Shown here piece after piece: positions 16,162-25,726 of a stretch of 64,000 nt of DNA; positions within the stretch are counted from its first letter, which is position 1; every line of letters begins with the position of its first letter. Location of the stretch: NCBI GenBank assembly GCA_030168575.1, contig CP115555.1:1178001-1242000 (forward strand), in the 5' to 3' direction. The position numbers and the translations under genes are program-made. The stretch is from Methanomassiliicoccales archaeon LGM-RCC1. GTDB lineage: Archaea > Thermoplasmatota > Thermoplasmata > Methanomassiliicoccales > Methanomethylophilaceae. The notes beneath the pieces were generated by a model that had not been told where the DNA came from, ran no database searches, and worked only from the letters and a program-made list of their open reading frames with translations.

Positions 16162-17145
16162 ATGAAGGTATTCGTCTACGACTGCAGGACATACGATGAA
16201 TAGGGGTTCTTCAGCGAATTCACTGAAAAACTCGGCATAGAATGGGACTGCACCTCGGATACGCTGGTCCCTGAGATCGTGGACCTTGCAGCCGGATACG
16301 ATTACGTCTCCATCCTCACGACACCGGTCACAGCGCCGATGCTGGACAGGTTCAAGGAGCTGGGGATCAAGATGATAGGCACAAGGTGCATCGGGTTCGA
16401 CCACATCGATATAGCCCATGCAAAGGAGATCGGCATGGTGGTGACCAACATCACCTACGATTCCGACGGGGTGGCGGAATTCACCGTCATGGACATCCTG
16501 ATGGGCGTCCGCAGGATGAAGGAGGTCATGATCAAGACCATGGGCAACGACTTCAGGCTCAACTGCCTTCTGGCCGAGCAGCTCAAGGATATGAACGTCG
16601 GAATCATCGGAGCCGGAAAGATCGGCCTTGCCGTCATGAGGGACCTGACAGGCTTCGGATGCAAGCTGTATTACTGCAACCGCAGCAGGAAGGCAGAGGC
16701 CGACAGGTACGCAGAGTTCATCAGCATGGATGAGCTTCTAAGGACCTGCGACGTCATCTCGATGCATATGGAGCTGAACGAGAAGACATACCATATCCTG
16801 GATGCAGAGGCTTTCGCCAAAATGAAGAAGGGCGTTGTGTTCGTCAACACCGCAAGAGGCGGGCTCGTCGATACCAAGGCCCTCATCGACGCTCTGGACT
16901 CGGGACAGGTCTCCTGTGCTGCACTGGACGTTGTGGAGAACGAGCTCGGTCTGTATTACAACGACTGCAGGGGCAAGGATCTGGAAGGACACTACATCGA
17001 TATCCTGAGGAACATGCCCAATGTCATCTACACGCAGCACATGGCATTCTATTACCGCACAGCTGTCAGGGACATGGTGTCCAACTGCCTTCTCAGCATG
17101 AAACTGCACAACGAAGGGAAGGAGATCCCCCACAGACTGGCCTGA
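16162..17145 (+). CDS. D-2-hydroxyacid dehydrogenase (D-LDH/VanH-like) with in-frame TAG (Pyl) at residue 14
   Basis: The frame from ATG 16162 reads MKVFVYDCRTYDE, TAG (16201-16203), then GFFSEFTEKLG and onward to a 327-residue enzyme. D-lactate dehydrogenase and VanH relatives have Lys or Glu at this point in the YDxxFF motif, so the TAG replaces a surface residue in an intact gene. The NAD domain shows VGIIGAGKIGLAVM; the catalytic Arg is in NTARGG and the catalytic His in TQHMAFYY. It reduces 2-oxoacids such as pyruvate, or the reverse. Stopping at TAG and restarting at 16279 would delete the first strand and helix of the catalytic domain, so read-through is more likely. Stands alone; a TATA-like CTTTTTATCG lies about 30 bases upstream. 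Confidence 0.85.
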
Positions 17146-17189
17146 TCACTCGAATAACCTTTGCGGGTCACTTTTGATGGAATAATGAG

Positions 17190-17264
17190 TGGACAAGGCG
17201 AGATTCGAACTCGCGGCCTCTTCGTTGCGAACGAAGCGATCTAACCGGGCTGATCTACTTGCCC
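17190..17264 (-). tRNA. tRNA-Ala (anticodon CGC)
   Basis: Cloverleaf of 75 bases: acceptor GGGCAAG with CTTGTCC (one G-T pair), D stem GATC/GATC, anticodon stem CTTCG/CGAAG around loop TTCGCAA (anticodon CGC), T arm GCGAG-TTCGAAT-CTCGC, discriminator A. CCA is not encoded. Reads GCG codons. Confidence 0.92.
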
Positions 17265-17318
17265 ATTGAGAAATCCCGGTAAGCCTCCGTAGAGGGGACT
17301 GAGATAAAAACTTTGGTC

Positions 17319-17741
17319 TTATTCAGATGAAGGCTGGGCCCATCTGAAAAGGCTGCGCCAGTCCTTCTCCATTTCATCACCGCACCTGTGGCAGCGGATA
17401 GTGTCCGGAAAGTCCTCAAGGACCTGCATGTACTTCTTGCACCTGGGGCATCTGTGCGGTGTGGAGAAGTAGACCTCCGGTTCAAGGATATCATTGTCAT
17501 GGATCAACAGGGAATCGTAGCTCTTGGTGTAGCCGCAGCCGCATGTGAAGACATCGGTGCGGAAGTGGAACAGGCAGTGCGGATGAGCGGAAAGGGCATC
17601 CTTTGCTTTCTTGCCGTATTTGCAGCCCATGATCTCGCCGTATGACTTCCTGTCACCCCAGCCCTTGCAGTTGTAGTCCCCTATCTGGAGCGCGATCTCG
17701 TGTCCGCAGGAACTGCATCTGTATGTGTACTCCTCGCCCAT
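17319..17741 (-). CDS. Multi-zinc-ribbon protein (140 aa)
   Basis: Starts MGEEYTYRCSSCGHEIALQIG and contains at least three cysteine knuckles: CSSCG near 9, CGCGY in the middle with nearby His residues (HPHCLFHF), and CPRCKK...CHRCGDE near the C-terminus. The pattern suggests two or more zinc sites in a compact cytosolic protein. A longer frame to 17954 overlaps the divergent MMPL gene and its promoter, so the start at 17741 is preferred. Function unknown; ends in TAA close to the tRNA-Ala promoter. Confidence 0.6.
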   Translation of the reverse strand: MGEEYTYRCSSCGHEIALQIGDYNCKGWGDRKSYGEIMGCKYGKKAKDALSAHPHCLFHFRTDVFTCGCGYTKSYDSLLIHDNDILEPEVYFSTPHRCPRCKKYMQVLEDFPDTIRCHRCGDEMEKDWRSLFRWAQPSSE

Positions 17742-17847
17742 GTGATGCTCAGGGCATATGAGTGCACGAATAAATCTTGGCGGGAACAACTGATTCCGTG
17801 TAGTCGCGTTAAAAATATTATTATATGACCGGAGGTTCGTAGAACCT

Positions 17848-20800
17848 ATGATATTCGACCATATTGCCAATGGCATACAGAGGCATGCCAAGGCGATAAT
17901 TGTGATTTGGGTACTGATCCTGTGCCTGTCGGGCTTCCTCGCAATCAACGCCAACAGTGTGATGAGCTACGACATGAACGAGATGGCCCCCGAGAACTCA
18001 GAGTCCATGATAGGGCTCGAGATCCTGACCGACTACTTCCCCACGTCGGAAGCAGATGAGAACACCATGCCGATTCTCGTCCTCTACTTCGAGAACGCCA
18101 CGCAACTGGCCAGGGCCCAGACGTTCGTCGAGGACCTGGATTCATACGCATCCGGCTATGAGCATATAACCGGTGCCATTGCCATGGACCCGATGAAAGA
18201 CGCCTCTGGTAAGGGAATAGTGATGGCATTCATCACTTTGGAGGGGTTGACCCTTACCGAGGTCGCAGCCTTCACGCCCGATGTCCGTGATTTCATCGCC
18301 GATGTGATGGAGGCTACCGGATTCAACGGTGCAGAGTACCTCACCGGAACATCAGCGATGACCTACGACATGGAGCACAACGCACTGGAGGACATATCGA
18401 AGATCGATCCCTTCACCGTGCTGATGATCCTGATTCTCGTTGGACTGTTCTTCAGGTCCTTCGTGTCGTCTGGAATCCCGCCGATGACCATCGGTGTCGC
18501 CTTCGTGGTCGCCATGGCGCTCATCTTTATCCTCGGTCAGTACATGAACATCTTCTACATCACCAACATGATGATCCTTGTGTCCATGATGGGTGCTGGA
18601 TGTGATTACTGTATCTTCATCATTGCACGTTACAGGGAAGAGCTCCGTGCCGGGCTCTCCCATGATGACGCCCTCCACCAGGCTATCGTCTGGGCAGGGG
18701 AGTCGATCACAATCTCCGGAGCATCGGTCATCATCGGTTTCGGAGCTATGTCCGTCTGCAACTACTCCCTCATCTCCACCATGGGAATATGCCTAGCATT
18801 GGGTGTCCTGGTCGCGCTGCTTGCCGCTCTGACCCTGATACCATCGATCCTCCACTTCGTGGGGGACAAGGTCTTCTGGCCCTCCACCATGAAAACGTTC
18901 AAGGAAGGCGGAAAATCGACAAAGGGCTGGTATGCATGGTGCGCGAAGATCGGCGAGAGGTACTTCGACAGATCCGCCAAGTTCTCTCTGAAGCATGCGA
19001 AGGCCATCGTTCTCGCTGCATTGATCGCCACCGCCCCCGCAGCATATCTGGTCATGGAGAACGAGAACTCCTATGATATGATCACCTCCATGCTGAGCGG
19101 TGAATCCGGGGACGGAATGGGATACATCGCCGATTACGCAGACCAGGGTATGGTCATGCCCAACTATTCGATCATCGAGTACAAGTCGCCCATAGCGACC
19201 ATAACCAAGACAGAGGGTCAGCAGATAGGCACACTGTATTGGACCGATAATTGGAACGATCGGGTATCGTCTACCCTGACATCGCTGTATACAGATATGA
19301 TGAAGGATGATAACGTCGCATACGCCAGCGGACCCTTCGTTTGGGAGGACATGCTGGAAGCGATAGAGGCCGCAGGGATAACCGAGACGGATGAAAAGGT
19401 CGCATACATCAAGGCGCATAGCTCGGCCAAGATCGATATGATCTTCAACCAGATGGTCGAGAAAGTGTCAGAGATGGGCATGAGCACAGAGTACTTGTTC
19501 AAAGGCCCCGGAGCGCTCATCGACAGCATCATCGAATCCTACAATATCGATTTCGATTGGGACAAGGAGGTAGCAGCGTCAAAGACGGCCGGTCTCACGG
19601 ATCCCGCAGCCATAGTGGCCGATGTGGAGTCGCGCTTCGCAACGGAGTACCCCTCGATGGCCCAGACGCTCACCGCGATCATAACGCAGATCAAGCAGTC
19701 CGGCGTCACAGACGATATGCTGGTGAACGGTGTCGGATCAGTGGTGGATGCCGCATTCGCATCCGCCGGAATCACCATCGATTGGGATGCCGCGGTCGCC
19801 ACTGCCATATCATACGGTCTCACTGATCCCGATGAGATCGTCGCAGCGATCATCCATTTCATGCCGGAAGCCGCAAGGACCGGAGCCACGCAGATCATCT
19901 CGGGTCTCAACAGCAACGGCCTCACCAATGACATCCTCGTCTACGGGTTCGGACCCGTCATAGACAGTGCGTTCGACAGCATGAGGATTGAGTTCGATTG
20001 GGATGCCGCGGTCGCAGCCGCAAGGGCCGCCGGAGTCACGGACCCTGATGCCATCGTCGCGGCCATCAAAGACCAGGTAACTGCCGAGAATCCGACGGTG
20101 GGACAGATCCTGGCAGCTGCTGTGACTTTCCTCAACGGCTCGGGCATCAGTAACGAGATCCTTGTGTCCGGCACCTTTGCGCCCATTGTGGATTACATCA
20201 TGAACGTCTCCGCCTCGATCCTCGGGGGGCCTTATGCGAAGACCGGCTCAGGCGATGTCACCTACATCAGCATCATCACCGCCACCAACGCACCGGGTAT
20301 GTCAACCAGGTCCATGGAGTCCATCTCCGTCATAGCGGCAGCGGTCTCCGACTATGCGACCAAGAACAGCGCCATCGTCAAGGCCCAGTGGAACACCGGA
20401 AGCGCCGTCATCATGTATGAAGTGTCCGAAGAGGTCAAGAAGGAGTTCGCCTACATCGAGCTCCTGGTGATCGTTCTGATCCTCATACTCCTGTTCGTGG
20501 TGATGAGGTCCTACCTCATCCCGTTCAGGTCGGTGCTGACGATCCTCATGTCCATCGTTTGGACACTGGCAGTCACCCGTCTGGTGTTCGTGGACCTTCT
20601 GGGAGGCGACACGCTGTGGATGATCCCGATCATCCTGCTGGTCATATGCCTCGGATTGGGAATGGATTACGATATCCTGCTGACCACCCGTATCAAGGAG
20701 AACGTGATGGCGTTGGGAATGTCCAACGACGATGCGATCTACCACGCGGTCACCCACACCGGTTCCGTCATAACCATCTGCGGACTGATCATGGGAGGTG

Positions 20801-21021
20801 CCTTCGGTACCCTGATGATCTCCGGAATGAACATGATGCAGGAGTTCGGATTCGCACTGTGCTTCGCCATCCTGGTGGATGCGCTGATCGTCCGTACATA
20901 CATCGTCCCCGCAGTGATGCATCTCCTTGGAGATTGGAACTGGAAGGGACCCGGCGTCAAGTACAAGTCCAAGTCCGATAAGGACGCACCCTCACAGGAA
21001 GACCTCGACGAGTATTTCTGA
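17848..21021 (+). CDS. MMPL/RND-superfamily exporter with repeated extracellular domain
   Basis: A 1057-residue membrane protein with the two-fold RND layout: a first helix (about 14-33), a large outside loop, helices 2-6 (about 185-345), helix 7, a second outside loop (about 400-860) and helices 8-12 (about 870-1040). Conserved GAGCDYCIFIIARYREEL and GLGMDYDILLTTRIKE are the paired MMPL helix-4/helix-10 motifs whose acidic residues carry protons. The second loop contains three copies of a 72-74-residue unit, which is unusual. MMPL proteins export lipids or hydrophobic compounds and some archaeal ones handle polyprenyl or surface lipids. Substrate unknown. A hairpin terminator follows. Confidence 0.85.
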   Translation: MIFDHIANGIQRHAKAIIVIWVLILCLSGFLAINANSVMSYDMNEMAPENSESMIGLEILTDYFPTSEADENTMPILVLYFENATQLARAQTFVEDLDSYASGYEHITGAIAMDPMKDASGKGIVMAFITLEGLTLTEVAAFTPDVRDFIADVMEATGFNGAEYLTGTSAMTYDMEHNALEDISKIDPFTVLMILILVGLFFRSFVSSGIPPMTIGVAFVVAMALIFILGQYMNIFYITNMMILVSMMGAGCDYCIFIIARYREELRAGLSHDDALHQAIVWAGESITISGASVIIGFGAMSVCNYSLISTMGICLALGVLVALLAALTLIPSILHFVGDKVFWPSTMKTFKEGGKSTKGWYAWCAKIGERYFDRSAKFSLKHAKAIVLAALIATAPAAYLVMENENSYDMITSMLSGESGDGMGYIADYADQGMVMPNYSIIEYKSPIATITKTEGQQIGTLYWTDNWNDRVSSTLTSLYTDMMKDDNVAYASGPFVWEDMLEAIEAAGITETDEKVAYIKAHSSAKIDMIFNQMVEKVSEMGMSTEYLFKGPGALIDSIIESYNIDFDWDKEVAASKTAGLTDPAAIVADVESRFATEYPSMAQTLTAIITQIKQSGVTDDMLVNGVGSVVDAAFASAGITIDWDAAVATAISYGLTDPDEIVAAIIHFMPEAARTGATQIISGLNSNGLTNDILVYGFGPVIDSAFDSMRIEFDWDAAVAAARAAGVTDPDAIVAAIKDQVTAENPTVGQILAAAVTFLNGSGISNEILVSGTFAPIVDYIMNVSASILGGPYAKTGSGDVTYISIITATNAPGMSTRSMESISVIAAAVSDYATKNSAIVKAQWNTGSAVIMYEVSEEVKKEFAYIELLVIVLILILLFVVMRSYLIPFRSVLTILMSIVWTLAVTRLVFVDLLGGDTLWMIPIILLVICLGLGMDYDILLTTRIKENVMALGMSNDDAIYHAVTHTGSVITICGLIMGGAFGTLMISGMNMMQEFGFALCFAILVDALIVRTYIVPAVMHLLGDWNWKGPGVKYKSKSDKDAPSQEDLDEYF
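19519..20200 (+). repeat. Three tandem 72-74-residue repeats in the MMPL loop
   Basis: Units begin near codons 558, 632 and 704 with a shared core: D-S/A-x-x-x-S-x-x-I-x-x-D-W-D-x-x-V-A-x-A-x-x-x-G-L/V-T-D-P. The core FDWD/IDWDAAVA and TDPDEIVAAI recurs in each; a partial fourth begins near 20178. At the DNA level the last two are most alike (GATTGGGATGCCGCGGTCGC occurs in both), implying recent duplication. Confidence 0.8.
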
Positions 21022-21064
21022 CCGTGAAACGGGATCCACACATCCCTTAAACAAACAATTTACA

Positions 21065-21101
21065 GGGATGGATGGCATCTTTTGCCACCCATTCCTTTTT
21101 T
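21065..21101 (+). terminator. Terminator after the MMPL gene
   Basis: GGGATGGATGGC pairs with GCCACCCATTCC (one mismatch, one G-T) around ATCTTTT and is followed by six T's. Confidence 0.75.
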
Positions 21102-21137
21102 ATTTGATGACCTAAATGCGCTCGCAGGTGTATTGAA

Positions 21138-22649
21138 TTGGATTTCATGGTACTAATCGCCTTTATCGCCTACTTCGCATTGGTAATCGGTATCGGCTAT
21201 TACTTCTACAACAAATCCCACAATATGGAGCAGTACTTCCTCGGCGGACGTTCTATGAACCCCTATGTGGCAGCGATGTCCGCCCAGGCATCCGATATGA
21301 GCGGATGGCTCCTTATGGGTCTGCCCGGTGCAGTCCTTATGCTCGGTCTGGGCGAGGCCTGGATCGGTATCGGTCTGGCCATCGGATCATATCTCTCCTG
21401 GTTGCTCGTTGCAAAGAGGCTCAGAGTCCACTCCGAGGTCTCGGGCAACGCTATAACCATGCCCGAGTTCTTCTCCAACCGTTTCGGAGACAAGAAAGGA
21501 TACCTCAGGATCATCGCCAGTGTGATCATCCTGTTCTTCTTCGTCATCTACGTCGGATCGGGATTCAAGGCGAGCGGAGGAGTTCTTCAGACAATCTTCC
21601 CCGAGATCAGCGTAATGGTCGCAATGATCATCGGAGGAGTCATCATCGTCGCCTACACATTCATGGGCGGTTTCAAAGCGGTCGCTTGGACCGACTTCTT
21701 CCAGGCCATCCTGATGGTGATCGCAGTCGTCGTCGTTCCCCTTGCAACCATCGGAAACACGACCGGTGGATGGGAGGCGATCGAGGCTGGTCTCGATGGA
21801 CTCGGAACCGAGTTCCTCAACATCTTCTACGACGGCGGAAGCCCGCTCGGAATCATAACGATCATATCCCTGATGGCATGGGCGTTCGGATACTTCGGTA
21901 TGCCCCACATCGCCGTCAGGTACATGTCTGTCAGGGATCCCAAGGAGATTAAGGTCGCAAGGCGCGTATCCCTCATCTGGATCGTCATCGCACTCACATT
22001 CGCGATCCTTGTCGGTGTCGTCGGAAGGGGATACCTCATTGTCAACGGCTACGACGTCGGAACCGTTCTGGACGATCCCGAGCACATCTTCATCTTCCTG
22101 AGCGGTAGCCTGTTCCCGCCACTTCTGGCTGGAATCATCTACGCAGCACTCATGGCCGCGATCATGTCCACTGCGGACTCGCAGCTCCTGGTCTCCGCAT
22201 CGTCGATCACCAACGACATCATCAGCAAGACCAAGTGGGCTAGCCAGCAGGAGAACCTCGACCGCAAGCTCATGTGGATCTCCAGGTCGATCGTCATCGC
22301 GATCGCCATCCTCGGACTCATTCTGGCCATGTTCGGAGGAGACTCGATCATGGGCCTCGTGTCCTACGCATGGGCTGGATTCGGTGCCGCGTTCGGACCT
22401 CTCATGATCCTCTCGCTGTACTGGAAGAGGATGAACATGTATGGTGGAATCGCAGCCATGCTGGTAGGATTCGCCACCATCATCCTGTGGAACACGTTCC
22501 TCTCCGGAACCGGCATCTACGAACTGCTCCCAGGATTCATACTCTCGCTCATCGCAGGAGTCATCGTGTCGCTTGTGACCAAGGCTCCCGAGCAAGAGAT
22601 CCTGGAGGACTTCGACAGAGCCCAGGTCATCGAGAGGGAGTCCCGTTAA
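21138..22649 (+). CDS. putP: Sodium:solute symporter, PutP-like
   Basis: The 503-residue SSS-family transporter has about 13 helices and the family signatures YFLGGRSMNPYVAAMSAQASDMSGW and AGIIYAALMAAIMSTADSQLL, where Ser/Thr residues bind Na+. Similarity to PutP is strongest (SDMSGWLLMGLPGA), so Na+/proline or another amino acid or small acid is the likely cargo. The TTG at 21138 has AGGTG seven bases upstream and is preferred; the ATG at 21147 is a close alternative. A GC hairpin and T tract follow directly, and the YigZ gene begins inside the same short gap. Confidence 0.85.
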   Translation: MDFMVLIAFIAYFALVIGIGYYFYNKSHNMEQYFLGGRSMNPYVAAMSAQASDMSGWLLMGLPGAVLMLGLGEAWIGIGLAIGSYLSWLLVAKRLRVHSEVSGNAITMPEFFSNRFGDKKGYLRIIASVIILFFFVIYVGSGFKASGGVLQTIFPEISVMVAMIIGGVIIVAYTFMGGFKAVAWTDFFQAILMVIAVVVVPLATIGNTTGGWEAIEAGLDGLGTEFLNIFYDGGSPLGIITIISLMAWAFGYFGMPHIAVRYMSVRDPKEIKVARRVSLIWIVIALTFAILVGVVGRGYLIVNGYDVGTVLDDPEHIFIFLSGSLFPPLLAGIIYAALMAAIMSTADSQLLVSASSITNDIISKTKWASQQENLDRKLMWISRSIVIAIAILGLILAMFGGDSIMGLVSYAWAGFGAAFGPLMILSLYWKRMNMYGGIAAMLVGFATIILWNTFLSGTGIYELLPGFILSLIAGVIVSLVTKAPEQEILEDFDRAQVIERESR

Positions 22650-22657
22650 ACCTTTCA

Positions 22658-22682
22658 GCCGTCCTTCGGGACGGCATCTTTT
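22658..22682 (+). terminator. Terminator after the symporter gene
   Basis: GCCGTCC-TTCG-GGACGGC, a perfect 7-bp stem with a UUCG loop, followed by ATCTTTTT. The YigZ start codon is two bases past the T tract, so that gene needs either read-through or a promoter inside the symporter gene. Confidence 0.75.
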
Positions 22683-22683
22683 T

Positions 22684-23334
22684 ATGAACCGCATCACCGA
22701 CTACGATACGATTACGGATTCCTACGAGGACGAGATCACTCTGAAAGGATCCCGTTTCATCGGCATCCTGATGCCTTGTGCTACGGAGGAAGATATATCC
22801 GTATGTCTCGAGACCGTATCGAAGCGCTATGCGAACGCTACGCATTACTGCTATGCAGCGATCTTCAACGGCTCCGAGAGGAAGGAGAAGTCCAGCGACA
22901 ACGGCGAGCCCTCAGGGACCGCCGGAAAGCCCATACTGTTCATGCTCAAAGGTTCTGGACTATCAGATGTCATCTGCATCGTCGTGAGGTATTTCGGAGG
23001 CACCCTGCTGGGGACGGGCGGACTCGTACATGCCTATACAGAAGGATCAAGGATAGCTCTGGAGAAGGCCGAGAAGCACACCAGGACAGCCTGCGCCGTA
23101 TACAGGTTCACTCTGGACTACGGGTATTACAGCGTGTTCGAGAGCAAGTGCAGGGACCTTATGGCGAGGAATCCTCAGTGCGATTACTCGGACAAGGTCG
23201 ACGTCAAGGCTTGGATACGCATCGCGGATGAGGACGAGTTCGTACGCAGGATAACGGATCTGACCGAGAGGCATGTGATGCTCAAGCCTGTCAAGGACGA
23301 GTACATCGACGATGCTTTTCCGTTGAAGAAGTGA
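22684..23334 (+). CDS. yigZ: YigZ/IMPACT family protein
   Basis: The 216-residue protein shows the family's SRFIGILMPCATEEDI, ATHYCYAAIF and the core SDNGEPSGTAGKPIL plus IVVRYFGGTLLGTGGLVHAYT. The C-terminal part forms the usual alpha/beta (DUF1949-like) domain. IMPACT proteins modulate translation through Gcn1 in eukaryotes; the prokaryotic role is not settled. It is cytosolic with no membrane segments. It is crowded against the upstream terminator and converges on the surface-protein gene across a bidirectional hairpin. Confidence 0.88.
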   Translation: MNRITDYDTITDSYEDEITLKGSRFIGILMPCATEEDISVCLETVSKRYANATHYCYAAIFNGSERKEKSSDNGEPSGTAGKPILFMLKGSGLSDVICIVVRYFGGTLLGTGGLVHAYTEGSRIALEKAEKHTRTACAVYRFTLDYGYYSVFESKCRDLMARNPQCDYSDKVDVKAWIRIADEDEFVRRITDLTERHVMLKPVKDEYIDDAFPLKK

Positions 23335-23342
23335 AGAAAGGA

Positions 23343-23366
23343 CCTGCCCTTCCGGGCAGGTAAGTG
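23343..23366. terminator. Bidirectional terminator between yigZ and the Ig-like surface protein gene
   Basis: CCTGCCC-TTCC-GGGCAGG, a 7-bp stem lying between two convergent stops; TTTT follows on the plus side and a short C/T-rich run on the minus side. Confidence 0.7.
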
Positions 23367-23369
23367 TTT

Positions 23370-25625
23370 TCAGCGGCGGTAGTTGTAGTAGTTATTGTAC
23401 ACTACGGCCGGAGGATAGTATCCCGCCGGCGGCTGGGGAGGCTGCTGTCTCCTGTTGTTGCCGTTAACAGCGAACATTCCCTTGAACCCGTTGGCAGACC
23501 TGATGTACAGCGTGATCAGGACGATCAGTACGATGACTATTATCATGAACACGATGAAGACGATGAAGCCATCACCTTCAGGTTTAATGTCATTGTCATG
23601 GAAGAGCACCATGAAGGACGAGCAATGGTTGGTCTCGAACACGACGCAATCATATTCCGAATTGTAGTCGAATTCGCTTACAAGCACCGGGGTTCCTTTG
23701 TCGGGAACGTACGCGACAGCGAGTTTCTCTTTGCTCTCCCCGTCTTTGAGCGTGTATTTGATGGCGACGGTGACATGATCGCCACCGAAGTTGGTCGGTA
23801 CCTTGAGTTCCCCAGAGTATATCGAGACGTCGTACGCATAGTATGGCGCGAACTTGGCGTAAGTATCCGCCAGGGTTGTCGTGTTGACCGAGAATCCGAT
23901 CATGTTTCCTTTGGGCAATTTGCTCATGGCGCCATTGTCTAAGGCCATGCCTCCGAGTTTAAGCTCGATGTGGAGCTCTGCGCCCCTGATGCCCTTGAGT
24001 TTTGTGATAACGTCCGAGGTCATGCTGACGTAGTCGGAGTGGGAAGCATCGATATCAACAATAGGGTTCAGACCTTTTGCTTTGGTCGCTTCGATCTTGT
24101 TCAGCAGTTCGGTCACATTGCCGACGTTACCTTTTCCTCCGGATTCGGTGACGTCAGCTTCTATGGTGTAGTCCTTGGTGACTGTCACTGTTGTCGTGGC
24201 GGTGTGACTGCCTTCCACGGTGGTAACGGTTATGGTGACCGTTCCAGGAGCTTTAGCGGTGATGATGCCGTTTGCGTTGATCTCTACCTTCGTGGAATCG
24301 CTGGAGGCCCACGTTACATTCTTGTTGGTAGCATTGGTGGGAGTGAACTTCAGTTTGGCACTCAAGTCCTTGATCTCGTCCACTTCCAATTCATAGGGAC
24401 CATCCTTGATCTCGACCTTTTGGATGAGAACGGGTTTCACGTTGATCGTACACTGTGCCGTCTTGGAGCCTTCTTTGGTCGTTACTGTGATCGTAACGGT
24501 GCCCTCAGCGACCCCTGTGAGCGTTACCTTGGCGGCAGACACCTCTCCGCTGGGGAGGCCGCTGACCTTTCCAGATGCGCTGGCGGTCCAGGTGACCTTA
24601 TCGTTGGTTGGATAGTGGCTTCCCGTCGTATTATTCAACAGTGGAGTGAGTTCGATAGGATCTCCTACATTTATTTCAGCAGTTGTTTTGTCTAATTCAA
24701 CTGATGTTAGCGGTACAGTAGAAACAGTGACGGTACATGTTCTCGTCTGGCTTCCAACTTTCAAAGTAATCGTGGCTGTACCGGCTCCAACAGCAGTGAC
24801 CTTACCATCATTGCTTACGGTAGCTACAGATGTATTGCTACTCGACCAGTCTCTGTAGGTGATATCAGAGGGAGATATGGTCACACCAATTGTCTTGCTG
24901 TTCTCTGATTCTTTGCTGTTTTTGTACAAATTCAGAGAGGTATCCGATAAAGTAAGGGATTCGACCTTCTTTATGACATTGATGGTGATTGTGTCGGTCT
25001 TTGATTGATTGTCTACGCTTTTAACAGTTATTACTGAAGTACCCACTGCGACCGCAGTGATTGTTCCCGTAGACTGACCAATCGTTGCTACCGATGGGGT
25101 CGCGCTGCTCCATTGCAGGGTTTTAACGGATGCATCATCAGGTGTTACATCCGCATGCAACGTGACTTTTGGTGTAACATCCATCTCTACTGCTACTTTA
25201 GTCTCTCTAATGTCAACTCCAGTTACAGCTTTTTTGACTACCACTGTGCATGTTGCAGAACCTAAAGAACTTGTATGGTCTTCATTTGCATAGACCGTTG
25301 CAGTAATGGTTGCACCAGTTCCTGTTGTTTTTGAAACTCCCGTAACTACGCAGGTGGATGACGCTGTAGTAGAGTAGGACACTGTAGCAGCACTTTGGTC
25401 GGAACTCCAAACTACTGTATTTCCTGAAGCAAGACCGTTTACTGATAAACTGACAGTTCCATTGATGTATATTGTGGCTGTTTCTGGTGAAATCGTGTAA
25501 GGTCCGTCTGCATCTACCTCTTTAACTACAATAGTGGCTGCAGTAAACGACACGATCAACAGAACAACGACGAGCATCAGAGCCTTAGGCCCTCTCCCTT
25601 TCATCGTTGCCTTATCATAATTCAT
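23370..25625 (-). CDS. Surface protein with about five Big_2-type Ig-like domains and C-terminal anchor
   Basis: The 751-residue product starts MNYDKATMKGRGPKAL, then a hydrophobic signal/anchor (LMLVVVLLIVSFTAATIVV). Residues about 40-485 contain roughly five bacterial Ig-like (Big_2) units with repeated V-x-W-x-S-S-x-x-x-V-A-T and G-x-A-x-I-T-V-T patterns. A distinct domain follows (about 490-690) ending in VVFETNHCSSFMVLF, typical of the last extracellular module in such proteins. Then a strong membrane helix (FIVFIVFMIIVIVLIVLI) and a cytosolic tail rich in Gln, Pro and Tyr. It is probably displayed on the cell surface for adhesion. The N-terminal third is visibly more AT-rich than the rest, possibly from domain shuffling. 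Confidence 0.85.
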   Translation of the reverse strand: MNYDKATMKGRGPKALMLVVVLLIVSFTAATIVVKEVDADGPYTISPETATIYINGTVSLSVNGLASGNTVVWSSDQSAATVSYSTTASSTCVVTGVSKTTGTGATITATVYANEDHTSSLGSATCTVVVKKAVTGVDIRETKVAVEMDVTPKVTLHADVTPDDASVKTLQWSSATPSVATIGQSTGTITAVAVGTSVITVKSVDNQSKTDTITINVIKKVESLTLSDTSLNLYKNSKESENSKTIGVTISPSDITYRDWSSSNTSVATVSNDGKVTAVGAGTATITLKVGSQTRTCTVTVSTVPLTSVELDKTTAEINVGDPIELTPLLNNTTGSHYPTNDKVTWTASASGKVSGLPSGEVSAAKVTLTGVAEGTVTITVTTKEGSKTAQCTINVKPVLIQKVEIKDGPYELEVDEIKDLSAKLKFTPTNATNKNVTWASSDSTKVEINANGIITAKAPGTVTITVTTVEGSHTATTTVTVTKDYTIEADVTESGGKGNVGNVTELLNKIEATKAKGLNPIVDIDASHSDYVSMTSDVITKLKGIRGAELHIELKLGGMALDNGAMSKLPKGNMIGFSVNTTTLADTYAKFAPYYAYDVSIYSGELKVPTNFGGDHVTVAIKYTLKDGESKEKLAVAYVPDKGTPVLVSEFDYNSEYDCVVFETNHCSSFMVLFHDNDIKPEGDGFIVFIVFMIIVIVLIVLITLYIRSANGFKGMFAVNGNNRRQQPPQPPAGYYPPAVVYNNYYNYRR

Positions 25626-25726
25626 GCAAAGGGTATCCAACAGCCATAATATACATTTTCCCCCTGTTGGCACATAGGTTACGACGCAATCTAACGTTTT
25701 AGTATGAGCACCTCTTGTCCTGTCTC

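Noticed and set aside
21138-21149. ATG 21147 as the symporter start
   Set aside because: TTG 21138 has a better-spaced AGGTG; the difference is three residues and does not affect the call.
21387-22697. 436-codon open frame antisense to the sodium:solute symporter gene
   Set aside because: Its translation is rich in Asp, Glu and Arg without any domain, and it is the mirror of a highly codon-biased transporter gene; a shadow frame.
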